From Methanoregula sp. (GTDB taxonomy: Archaea > Halobacteriota > Methanomicrobia > Methanomicrobiales > Methanospirillaceae): a stretch of 10,531 bases of DNA. Position numbers and translations under genes: made by a program. The stretch lies in assembly GCA_022710665.1 (NCBI GenBank), contig JAKLGN010000016.1, forward strand, positions 1 to 10,531. The letters run 5' to 3'. A model generated the notes under the pieces. The model ran no database searches, was not told the DNA's origin, and was given only the letters and a program-made list of their open reading frames with translations. Positions 5,015 through 10,531 of the stretch are shown in pieces. Positions within the stretch are counted from its first letter, which is position 1. The number at the start of each line of letters is the position of its first letter.

Positions 5015-6316
5015 TCAACTGTTCAGGGCCAGTGGCAGCAGCACAACAGCAAGAAGAACTGCAAGCATCAGGTAACTGACCGCACCGGAAACGTAGCCGG
5101 AATATTTCAGCAGGCCACGGCGGTCCATGATACGATCGACCCCTTCCCTCAGGATATATCCCCCGTCCAGCGGCACCAGCGGGAGGGCATTGAAGGTCCC
5201 GACCACGAGATTGAACCACCCGCACCAGAACAGGAGCTGGACCACGGTCCAGTACTGGGGGAACGGAACCTGCCACATGATAGTATCCACTGTATCGATG
5301 GTGAGGAGACTGAACTGGCCCCATGACACGGGATCGAGAAAGGCATAGATTGGGATAGCAAGCAGGATGATCAGACCGATGGGTTCCTTCAGCAGGCCGA
5401 ACTGTTCTTTCACACCCGGGGCATCGTAATAGGTGACGCCCATAAACCCGCTCGTGCGGTCGCCATAACCTTCAGGCCAGGACGTCAGCGTCAGGGTGTA
5501 TGTCGAGGGTGTTCCCTTGTTTTGTGTAAGAAGCGTTACGGTATCCCCGGGTTTTGTTCTGTTCAGGAGAGTGGCGACTTCATCCCTGCTGCTGACAGGG
5601 ACACCATTCATCTCCTTGATCAGGGTACCCGGGCCAATTCCCGCAGCACTGGCAGGATAGTCCTGGTAGACACCATGGATCAGGGGAGCAGAGACCGGCA
5701 CAGCAAACCCGAGCAGGAAGACTACCAGCACGAAACAGGCAAGCCCCAGGAGGATATTGTTGGTGATGCCGGAACCGAACATCCGCATTTTTGCAAGACC
5801 CTTGGTCTTCTCCTGGTCCTCCTCATCAGGCTCGACAAATGCCCCGATCGGAATTACCGCCATGAGGACCCCCATGGATTTGACCCGGATACCCTCCACC
5901 CGGCACAGAATGGCATGGCCGAACTCGTGAACCACCATGGTGGCAAGGAGGCCCAGCCAGACAGCGATGGTGAAGGGTATGAAATCGTTCACACCCGGGA
6001 TCGCGAGCACGTTTTTGAGATCATTTGCCGCTGTCAGAGGCGGGCGCTGGATCACGATATGCTGGATGGAAAAGAAAAGCATCACAGTCATGAGGGCAGA
6101 GACGACAACAACCATCACAACACCCAGTGTTCCATAGATACGGAGGAAAGTACTGTATTTTATCGACCGATCAAAAAATCCGACTTTTTCAGTTTTAATG
6201 GCCATGAAGGGGCCGTAAAATGAGATATATTCGGGCCAAAGCTTGGTTTTATAGATATAATACGCGATCATTGCGTAGGCTGTAACGAGAAGTGCGATCG
6301 GCAGAATCCAATCCAT
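5015..6316 (-). CDS. Site-2 protease family intramembrane zinc metalloprotease (M50) with PDZ domain
   Basis: The 433-residue membrane protein has hydrophobic segments at about 3-21, 62-84, 113-129, 186-207, 313-327, 357-375 and 408-430. The zinc site HEFGH (130-134) lies in the helix VVHEFGHAILCRVEGIRV. The second metal motif NALPLVPLDGG (376-386; D384 the expected ligand) completes the site-2 protease signature. Between them sits a PDZ-like domain (about 205-280) with SAAGIGPGTLIKEMNGVPV and GDTVTLL. These enzymes cut transmembrane substrates, in bacteria often regulators of envelope stress; the substrate here is unknown. It lies 86 nt downstream of RNase HII on the same strand but has its own TATA box for a leaderless start at ATG 6316. 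It ends convergent to phosphoribulokinase. All catalytic residues are present. Confidence 0.93.
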   Translation of the reverse strand: MDWILPIALLVTAYAMIAYYIYKTKLWPEYISFYGPFMAIKTEKVGFFDRSIKYSTFLRIYGTLGVVMVVVVSALMTVMLFFSIQHIVIQRPPLTAANDLKNVLAIPGVNDFIPFTIAVWLGLLATMVVHEFGHAILCRVEGIRVKSMGVLMAVIPIGAFVEPDEEDQEKTKGLAKMRMFGSGITNNILLGLACFVLVVFLLGFAVPVSAPLIHGVYQDYPASAAGIGPGTLIKEMNGVPVSSRDEVATLLNRTKPGDTVTLLTQNKGTPSTYTLTLTSWPEGYGDRTSGFMGVTYYDAPGVKEQFGLLKEPIGLIILLAIPIYAFLDPVSWGQFSLLTIDTVDTIMWQVPFPQYWTVVQLLFWCGWFNLVVGTFNALPLVPLDGGYILREGVDRIMDRRGLLKYSGYVSGAVSYLMLAVLLAVVLLPLALNS

Positions 6317-6340
6317 TGATTACTAATTGCAGCCAGGAAA

Positions 6341-6348
6341 TGATAAAT
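6341..6348 (-). promoter_or_regulatory. TATA box of the site-2 protease gene
   Basis: On the minus strand ATTTATCA is centred about 28 bp before ATG 6316. This implies a leaderless transcript and supports that start codon. No Shine-Dalgarno sequence is present. Confidence 0.5.
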
Positions 6349-6402
6349 CCATGTTCCCGGTAATAATATTGTTTCCGGTTTGCCGTCGGCTGGTACGTGC
6401 AG

Positions 6403-7041
6403 TCAGAAATCCAGAAGAGAACGCTGGGTCTTTTTTTGCAGGAGGTTGCCCACCGTCTTCCAGCTCCTGCGGGCAATAGGTGGTGGCATCGGGTGGTCCC
6501 CGATATAGCCACTGAGCCAGCGGACCGTGACCGGGTCTGAAGGGTATCCGCTCCCAATCTCGCCGTATTTTTTCGCAAGGCTTGCAACCTCCCTGTCGCG
6601 GAGAACCTTTGCCACGATACTTGCAGCAGAGACAACCACGAACTTCTCATCAGCATGATGCTCAGAAACGATCTCGCATTCATGGGACAGATGTACCCTG
6701 ACCATCTCAGCATAACGGAAGCAGTTGACATCGCACGCATCGATATACGCCCTGGTTGGGGCAAGCTTCGCGATCACCTTCGCATGAGCCCGGGCAATGC
6801 AGGCATTCATGGTCATTTCATTGCGGATCGCATCTATCTCCTGCGCGTCGATTGTCACCGTTGCAACTTTACACCGTTTGCGGATCAGGGGGTAGAGACG
6901 TTCGCGCTCCTTTGGCGAAAGAAGTTTTGAGTCCCTGACCCCAAGGTCATCCAACCGCTCTTCCGAGGAGACACTGATTCCTGCCACCACCAGGGGACCA
7001 AGCACCGATCCTTTGCCAGCCTCGTCAACGCCGCAAATCAT
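6403..7041 (-). CDS. rnhB: Ribonuclease HII
   Basis: The 212-residue protein cleaves RNA in RNA/DNA hybrids, including single ribonucleotides embedded in DNA. The N-terminal ICGVDEAGKGSVLGPLVVAG (2-21) holds catalytic D6 and E7 and the GKG form of the type 2 GRG motif. D101 in YIDACD and D131 in HHADEKF complete the acidic site. SAASIVAKVLRDRE (138-151) and GSGYPSDP (163-170) are further family blocks. The last seven residues, QRSLLDF (206-212), match a PCNA-interacting motif (Q-x-x-L-x-x-F), as known in some archaeal RNase HII. Serine replaces the more usual proline after GKG. ATG 7041 begins close to the catalytic motif, as usual. It is transcribed divergently from trkA, and the site-2 protease gene follows it. 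Confidence 0.95.
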   Translation of the reverse strand: MICGVDEAGKGSVLGPLVVAGISVSSEERLDDLGVRDSKLLSPKERERLYPLIRKRCKVATVTIDAQEIDAIRNEMTMNACIARAHAKVIAKLAPTRAYIDACDVNCFRYAEMVRVHLSHECEIVSEHHADEKFVVVSAASIVAKVLRDREVASLAKKYGEIGSGYPSDPVTVRWLSGYIGDHPMPPPIARRSWKTVGNLLQKKTQRSLLDF

Positions 7042-7059
7042 TAAAAAAGGTTGATGCGC

Positions 7060-7069
7060 AAATTATTTC
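7060..7069. promoter_or_regulatory. Shared A/T block of the divergent rnhB/trkA promoters
   Basis: AAATTATTTC is the only good TATA-like block in the 53 bp between the two start codons. It is centred about 24 bp from the rnhB ATG and 30 bp from the trkA ATG. It may serve as TATA box in both directions, which would make the two promoters mutually exclusive at any moment. Confidence 0.4.
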
Positions 7070-7094
7070 AATCCCGGTGGTGGTAACCGGTACT

Positions 7095-7763
7095 ATGTAC
7101 ATCATCATCGTAGGGCTTGGCGGTATCGGGAAGAACCTCGCAAAACTTGCAGTCGAACACGCCCACACGGTTGTTGTGATCGACCAGGAAGAGTCCCGGT
7201 GCAGTGATCTCCTGGAGCACTACGATGTCCTTGCTGTTACCGGGAATGCAACCGACAAGACCGTGCTGGAGGAAGCCGGGATCGACCGCGCCGACGCGAT
7301 GATTGCTACCACAAGCGACGACTCGGTCAACCTGATGACCTGCTGGCTTGCCAAGAAGTTCCGCGTGCCCAATGTTGTTTCTATCGTAAACCAGCCGGCC
7401 CATTCTGACTTTTTCAAGGAAGTGGGAGTCCGCATAAGCGAGAACCCGGACGAACTGGTCGCCTCCCGCCTTTACTACTGGACACAGAACCCCCAGCTCC
7501 AGCAGCTCGCCTCGATACCCGGCGGCACCATCTTCGAGATCATTGCCGAGAGCGGCGCCCCAATCGTGGACCACGAAATCCGCGAACTCAAGGTCAAGGA
7601 CTTTGTCTTCATCGCCATCCGCAGGACCGGTGGCGAACTGATCATCCCGAGCGGCAACGTGAAGATCCAGCCGGGGGATATATTCACGGTCTTTACAAAA
7701 AAAGAGGCAGAGGACGACTGCCTGCACCTGCTCAACAAGCAGCTCAAAAAATCAGCGCAGTGA
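7095..7763 (+). CDS. trkA: TrkA-type RCK protein, regulatory subunit of a potassium uptake or channel system
   Basis: This 222-residue protein has one RCK unit. The N-terminal Rossmann domain (1-117) begins [16 protein letters not shown] with the nucleotide-binding GxGxxG (G7, G9, G12), has an acidic D30 ending the second strand (TVVVIDQEE), and contains [26 protein letters not shown]. The C-terminal RCK domain (about 135-203) includes FVFIAIRR and [18 protein letters not shown]. Such proteins bind NAD(H) or ATP/ADP at the cytoplasmic face and gate TrkH/KtrB-type K+ transporters. No membrane partner is encoded beside it, so the partner must be elsewhere. ATG 7095 fits the usual start directly before the first strand; GTG 7077 and GTG 7080 in the same frame are less likely. 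Its 3' end overlaps the reductase gene by 12 bp, tail to tail. Confidence 0.92.
   Translation: MYIIIVGLGGIGKNLAKLAVEHAHTVVVIDQEESRCSDLLEHYDVLAVTGNATDKTVLEEAGIDRADAMIATTSDDSVNLMTCWLAKKFRVPNVVSIVNQPAHSDFFKEVGVRISENPDELVASRLYYWTQNPQLQQLASIPGGTIFEIIAESGAPIVDHEIRELKVKDFVFIAIRRTGGELIIPSGNVKIQPGDIFTVFTKKEAEDDCLHLLNKQLKKSAQ
7746..7751 (-). terminator. T6 terminator of the reductase gene embedded in the trkA 3' end
   Basis: On the minus strand six T follow the geranylgeranyl reductase stop codon directly. The same bases are the two AAA lysine codons near the trkA C-terminus (KKSAQ), so terminator and coding sequence share DNA. Confidence 0.45.
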
Positions 7764-8948
7764 TGCCGCGAGCGCACCCAGCTCGAGCACCAGTTTCGGG
7801 TTGACCCGGATAATCTCTTTTATCAGGTTCATTGTTGTGAATTCTTTCATGTGAATATTCGATACAGAATGGATGATCTCGTTCAACTTGCTGTCTGGCT
7901 GTTTTATCAGGTATTCCTTGATGTGATAGTTGCGTTCAATGGCTTTTCCCATCTTTGACTCACGCCAGTTCCGGTCGTACGTCATGAGGGCTTTTTTTGA
8001 CACGTCTCCTTTGCCGATGCAGACTGCTGCCACCTCAGCCGCAAGCCGGCCGGTATACATGGCATTGTAGATACCACCGCCCGTGAGCGGATCAACCACC
8101 CGGGCAGCATCACCAGCGATCATGAGGCCATCGGCAACGGTGCAGTTCAGTGGGCGGCAGACAGAGACGCCACCGGGTATAAACTCGATGGTCTTGCCAT
8201 CAGGGAAGTTCTTTTTTACAAACCGGTCAAGATAATCCTTTGCCCGGTGGCCGCGCCCGCTCTTTTTACCAGAGATACCGATACCGACGTTTGCTATTCG
8301 TTTTCCTTTCGGGAATACCCAGAGATAGCCTTCCGGCGCGACCTCATTACCGAGATAAAAGACCGTAGAGTGCTCATCAATATCAATGTCAGCCATGACA
8401 TACTGGACGGAACTCATAATCTCCCTCACCGGCACCGTTGTATCAACACCGCACCACCGCGAGAACTTGGATTCCACGCCATCGGCTGCAATGACGACCT
8501 CGGCTCTGACGTCAGCGGTCTTCCCGCCATATTCGATCCTGGCCCCTTTGACAGCGCCGTTCTCCATGAGTGGTGAAGAAGCACGGGACTTGACGGCAAT
8601 GTCCGCACCGGCCTCTGCCGCTTTCCATACCAGCTCGCGGTCGAAAATCTTGCGGTCGAGGACATATCCGACCTTGCTGCCCGCCAGCTGGGAACCGAGT
8701 TTCATGCAAAAACCATCGGGTGCTACCATGGTAGCACCGGTCATCTCGGCGGATATCCAGCGCGGATCCGGATCGATGAACTCGTGAAGGGCTTCCTTGC
8801 CGAGGCCTTCCGCACAGCGGACGGGGGCACCGATCGCCGGGCGCTTCTCGACGATAAGGGCAGAAAGCCCTTTCTCCGCTGCGGTCTTTCCTGCCAGTGC
8901 ACCGGCCGGGCCACCACCGATAACGAGGACGTCATACTTGCTTTTCAT
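7752..8948 (-). CDS. Geranylgeranyl reductase family flavoprotein (archaeal lipid saturation)
   Basis: The 398-residue FAD enzyme starts [20 protein letters not shown] with the dinucleotide-binding GxGxxG (11-16). It continues with [15 protein letters not shown] (34-48, containing the family cysteine C45), [12 protein letters not shown] (95-106), [13 protein letters not shown] (155-167), GYLWVFPKG (207-215) and the second FAD motif [15 protein letters not shown] (279-293). Such enzymes reduce the double bonds of geranylgeranyl groups in archaeal ether lipids or their precursors. I chose ATG 8948 because GGAGG sits 6 nt upstream (8955-8959 on the plus strand) and the protein then begins right at the FAD fold. 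An ATG 13 codons further up (8987) lacks support. It overlaps the ferredoxin gene by 17 bp and is translationally coupled to it. In Methanosarcina acetivorans a neighbouring ferredoxin supports its reductase homologue. Confidence 0.93.
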   Translation of the reverse strand: MKSKYDVLVIGGGPAGALAGKTAAEKGLSALIVEKRPAIGAPVRCAEGLGKEALHEFIDPDPRWISAEMTGATMVAPDGFCMKLGSQLAGSKVGYVLDRKIFDRELVWKAAEAGADIAVKSRASSPLMENGAVKGARIEYGGKTADVRAEVVIAADGVESKFSRWCGVDTTVPVREIMSSVQYVMADIDIDEHSTVFYLGNEVAPEGYLWVFPKGKRIANVGIGISGKKSGRGHRAKDYLDRFVKKNFPDGKTIEFIPGGVSVCRPLNCTVADGLMIAGDAARVVDPLTGGGIYNAMYTGRLAAEVAAVCIGKGDVSKKALMTYDRNWRESKMGKAIERNYHIKEYLIKQPDSKLNEIIHSVSNIHMKEFTTMNLIKEIIRVNPKLVLELGALAASLR

Positions 8949-9114
8949 CGATAACCTCCAGGGCGCCAAGGGGGCAGATCTTTGCACAGATTCCGCAGTT
9001 TGTGCAGTTTTTTTCTACGGACAGGTACGCGTCGATCAGTTCGAGTGCGCCTTCCGGGCAGACCGATACGCAGCAGCCGCAGTATCCACAGATATCCCGA
9101 TGTACGTTAAGCAT
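8932..9114 (-). CDS. 2[4Fe-4S] ferredoxin, likely electron donor to geranylgeranyl reductase
   Basis: A 60-residue protein with two classic cluster motifs: C9-x2-C12-x2-C15-x3-C19-P and C37-x2-C40-x2-C43-x3-C47-P. The two halves have the pseudo-symmetry of clostridial-type ferredoxins (EGALELID and LGALEVID). C14 is an extra cysteine inside the first motif. It should be a soluble low-potential electron carrier. Its 3' end overlaps the reductase gene by 17 bp, so both proteins are probably made together and the ferredoxin likely delivers electrons to that enzyme. ATG 9114 has a TATA-like CATTAATT region about 32 bp upstream and only a weak AGGA. Length is normal. Confidence 0.95.
   Translation of the reverse strand: MLNVHRDICGYCGCCVSVCPEGALELIDAYLSVEKNCTNCGICAKICPLGALEVIDEKQV
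8955..8959 (-). promoter_or_regulatory. Ribosome binding site of the reductase gene inside the ferredoxin gene
   Basis: Minus-strand GGAGG lies 6 nt before ATG 8948 and within the last codons of the ferredoxin gene ([11 protein letters not shown]). It decides between the two in-frame ATG codons of the reductase and indicates translational coupling. Confidence 0.75.
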
Positions 9115-9141
9115 TCAAGAGATCCTGTTGGTTTTTTTCTT

Positions 9142-9149
9142 CATTAATT
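9142..9149 (-). promoter_or_regulatory. TATA box of the ferredoxin-reductase operon
   Basis: On the minus strand AATTAATG is centred about 32 bp before ATG 9114, giving a start site a few bases upstream of the codon. The minus-strand AGGA of the short leader is a weak Shine-Dalgarno candidate. Confidence 0.4.
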
Positions 9150-9240
9150 GTTACGATGGAAAGAGGGGACACGGTAAAATCATCCAAAAATGCTTTTCCT
9201 GTCCTGAGAAACCGGGCGTTGTCGTGCCACCGGGCGACCC

Positions 9241-9408
9241 ATGGTTACGATAAGGACGAGTGAAGTATCCCGTGAACCGGGATATCGTTATGCACCAGGG
9301 TTCACTACCAGGGGAATCGTGGCGCACAACGGGTGTATGTACCTGAACGAGAACCTTTTTTCCATGGCCACCAGAACCGGTTCACAAAAAAGAGCTTCCA
9401 TGGAATAA
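9241..9408 (+). CDS. Doubtful 55-codon ORF between the ferredoxin and antiporter genes
   Basis: The frame runs from ATG 9241 to TAA 9406-9408 and would give a 55-residue, basic, non-membrane peptide containing YRYAPGFTTRGIVAHNG and MYLNENLF. It lacks a Shine-Dalgarno site and a TATA box at the right distance. It shows no clear codon-position bias and resembles no family I know. It fills most of the gap and ends two bases before the antiporter stop on the other strand. The GTGAACC repeats fall inside it. It is listed as a candidate only; non-coding sequence is more likely. Confidence 0.15.
   Translation: MVTIRTSEVSREPGYRYAPGFTTRGIVAHNGCMYLNENLFSMATRTGSQKRASME
9272..9385. repeat. Three copies of a GTGAACC/GGTTCAC motif
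   Basis: GTGAACC at 9272-9278 forms an inverted repeat with GGTTCAC at 9299-9305 (20-bp spacer). Extended as GTGAACCGG it also matches CCGGTTCAC at 9377-9385. The third copy lies in the 10-bp palindrome GAACCGGTTC (9374-9383). The copies sit between the antiporter 3' end and the ferredoxin promoter and could be operator half-sites or folding elements. The distance from the ferredoxin start (over 150 bp) weakens an operator role. Confidence 0.35.
9386..9391 (-). terminator. T6 terminator of the Kef-type antiporter gene
   Basis: Six T on the minus strand lie 18 nt after the antiporter stop codon (9410-9412). The adjacent palindrome GAACCGGTTC follows downstream. Confidence 0.45.
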
Positions 9409-9409
9409 A

Positions 9410-10531
9410 TCAGGACAGAACGGGGCGAGTAAACAGGTACGCGCCCTTCGCGATATCTTCCGGTGAAGCGTAAATGATAACAGTGTCGCCGGCCACAACC
9501 CTTGTTTCCCCGGAGATTGAGGTTATCGTCTCGTTTCCTCTCCGTATGGCGAGCACAAGGAGGTTGTACCGTTTCCGCAGATTGATCCCACCGAGCGTCA
9601 TACCGTCGAGCGGCGAGTCCGATTCAACCGTGAAGGTATTGATCGTGATATTGGGAATGTGCCGGACGAGGTCGGGAAGTGTACTGTGCATGGGACTCCT
9701 GTTGCGAAGCATCTGATAACCGTGGGCGCGGACATCGGTAATGAATGTCTCGATCCAGTCCCGGGGTACGAAATACTTGTTCAGAACCACGGTGAAGATC
9801 TCGATCGAGGTCTCGAACTCCTCGGCAATCACTTCGTCAGCACCGGTAACCTGCAGGTCCTGTGCCTCGCTGATGTACCGCGTCCTGACGATGATGGAAA
9901 GCACCGGATTAAGCTGGCGGCAGAGGCTGACAATCTTCCGTGTCGCCACCGGGTCATTGATCGCTATGACAGCTATTCGGGCTTGGGGAATACCGGCATG
10001 GATGAGCACCCCGTCCGCTGTTGCATCACCAAACATCACGGATTCCCCATCGTTCCGTGCAGCCATGACAAGATCGGGATTGAGTTCAATGATGGTATAC
10101 TCAATACCGGAACTCAGCGCGGTCCGGGCAAGGTTCCTGCCGGTAACCCCGTATCCGATAATCACAAGGTGATCATTCTTTTGCTGGCGTGTGCCGTTGT
10201 CATCCATACTGCACGTACCCCTCGCAGTACGCGCAAGGGCGGGCAGTCTGCATATCCATCCGGTTACGGGCTGACCAATGCTGATCACAAACGGGGTCGC
10301 AGCCATAGTGATCAGGGCAACTATCAAAAACGTCTGGTAGATCCCGGCGGAGATAATGCCCAGGGAAAAACCGCTCTGGGCGATGATAAACGAGAACTCC
10401 CCAACCTGCGCCAGCGCAAGCCCGGTCATCGCGGCGGTCCGGAGAGGGTAGCCGAGGACAAGAGGAGCGGCTGTGGCAAGCAGGGCTTTTGCCACGATGG
10501 CGATGACGATCAGGAAAGTGACAAGCCAGAG
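9410..10531 (-). CDS. Kef/CPA2-type monovalent cation:proton antiporter with C-terminal RCK domain (5' part outside window)
   Basis: The frame is open from the window edge to a TGA at 9410-9412, giving 373 visible residues. The first 12 visible codons (LWLVTFLIVIAI) show that the gene enters from outside, so the GTG at 10493-10495 is an internal valine. Residues 1-105 hold the last membrane helices of the exchanger domain, with the hallmark GLALAQVGEFSFIIAQSG (37-54). A linker then leads to an RCK_N Rossmann domain starting HLVIIGYGVTGRNLA (121-135) and covering about 121-235. The final 80-90 residues form an RCK_C domain (ITSISGETRVVAGDTVIIYA). Such proteins exchange K+ or Na+ for H+ and are gated by nucleotides at the RCK domain. 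No truncation is visible within the window. Confidence 0.9.
   Translation of the reverse strand, partial: LWLVTFLIVIAIVAKALLATAAPLVLGYPLRTAAMTGLALAQVGEFSFIIAQSGFSLGIISAGIYQTFLIVALITMAATPFVISIGQPVTGWICRLPALARTARGTCSMDDNGTRQQKNDHLVIIGYGVTGRNLARTALSSGIEYTIIELNPDLVMAARNDGESVMFGDATADGVLIHAGIPQARIAVIAINDPVATRKIVSLCRQLNPVLSIIVRTRYISEAQDLQVTGADEVIAEEFETSIEIFTVVLNKYFVPRDWIETFITDVRAHGYQMLRNRSPMHSTLPDLVRHIPNITINTFTVESDSPLDGMTLGGINLRKRYNLLVLAIRRGNETITSISGETRVVAGDTVIIYASPEDIAKGAYLFTRPVLS

Noticed and set aside
4948..5080. Short ORF after phosphoribulokinase with GGGGGAG just upstream of its ATG
   Set aside because: The purine run is part of the kinase C-terminus (Lys-Gly-Glu codons). The 43-residue product has no features and overlaps the end of the site-2 protease gene on the other strand.
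5522..6223. 233-codon plus-strand frame inside the site-2 protease gene
   Set aside because: The opposite strand encodes HEFGH, the PDZ domain and NALPLVPLDGG in order. The plus frame is low-complexity and rich in His/Asp/Arg.
7068..7727. 219-codon frame antisense to trkA
   Set aside because: The trkA strand has an intact RCK fold with GxGxxG. The antisense frame shows no family features.
8949..8987. N-terminal extension of the reductase from ATG 8987
   Set aside because: It would add 13 residues before the FAD motif, has no ribosome binding site, and overlaps the ferredoxin more deeply. GGAGG marks ATG 8948 instead.
1..10531. CRISPR array, transposon, phage or defence genes
   Set aside because: No regularly spaced direct repeats, transposase, integrase or defence domains were seen on either strand.

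Overview
The window looks like chromosomal DNA from a methanogenic archaeon, most likely of the order Methanomicrobiales (Methanoregula/Methanospirillum-like). This is inferred from gene content and signals, not from a search. The clues are an archaeal phosphoribulokinase, a geranylgeranyl reductase for archaeal lipids next to a small 2[4Fe-4S] ferredoxin, a tRNA gene without encoded CCA, TATA-like boxes 24-32 bp upstream of start codons that mostly lack Shine-Dalgarno sequences (leaderless or nearly leaderless transcripts), T-tract terminators, and strong GGAGG sites only inside operons.

Layout. 1-433: the 3' end of a probable MinD/ParA-type ATPase, followed 12 nt later by a small one-helix coiled-coil protein and a T8 terminator. 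468-1475: tRNA-Pro(GGG) with its own TATA box, then a DUF89 metal-dependent phosphatase-like gene. 1476-2225: a 750-bp gene-free stretch holding a strongly structured GC-rich element (about 1633-1790, possibly a minus-strand RNA) and several hairpins. 2226-3810: a two-gene NfeD plus stomatin/SPFH membrane operon. 3811-4943: an upstream region with a perfect 15-bp palindrome, then phosphoribulokinase. 5015-7041 (minus): an intramembrane site-2 protease, and upstream of it RNase HII with a C-terminal PCNA-binding motif. 7095-7763 (plus): a TrkA-type RCK protein, divergent from RNase HII across a 53-bp gap. 7752-9114 (minus): ferredoxin and geranylgeranyl reductase as a translationally coupled pair. 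9115-9409: a short intergenic region with a repeated GTGAACC motif and a doubtful 55-codon ORF. 9410-10531 (minus): the C-terminal part of a Kef/CPA2-type cation:proton antiporter with an RCK domain, running off the window end.

Most genes are housekeeping or membrane physiology: lipid saturation (ferredoxin plus reductase), membrane quality control and organisation (NfeD, stomatin, site-2 protease), K+/H+ balance (TrkA, Kef-type antiporter) and carbon metabolism (phosphoribulokinase, for the RuBisCO-linked reductive hexulose-phosphate route known in Methanospirillum). I see no defence system, CRISPR array, transposase or clear genomic island. The least explained items are the structured element at 1633-1790, the palindrome upstream of phosphoribulokinase, the small gene at 199-402 and the GTGAACC repeats.
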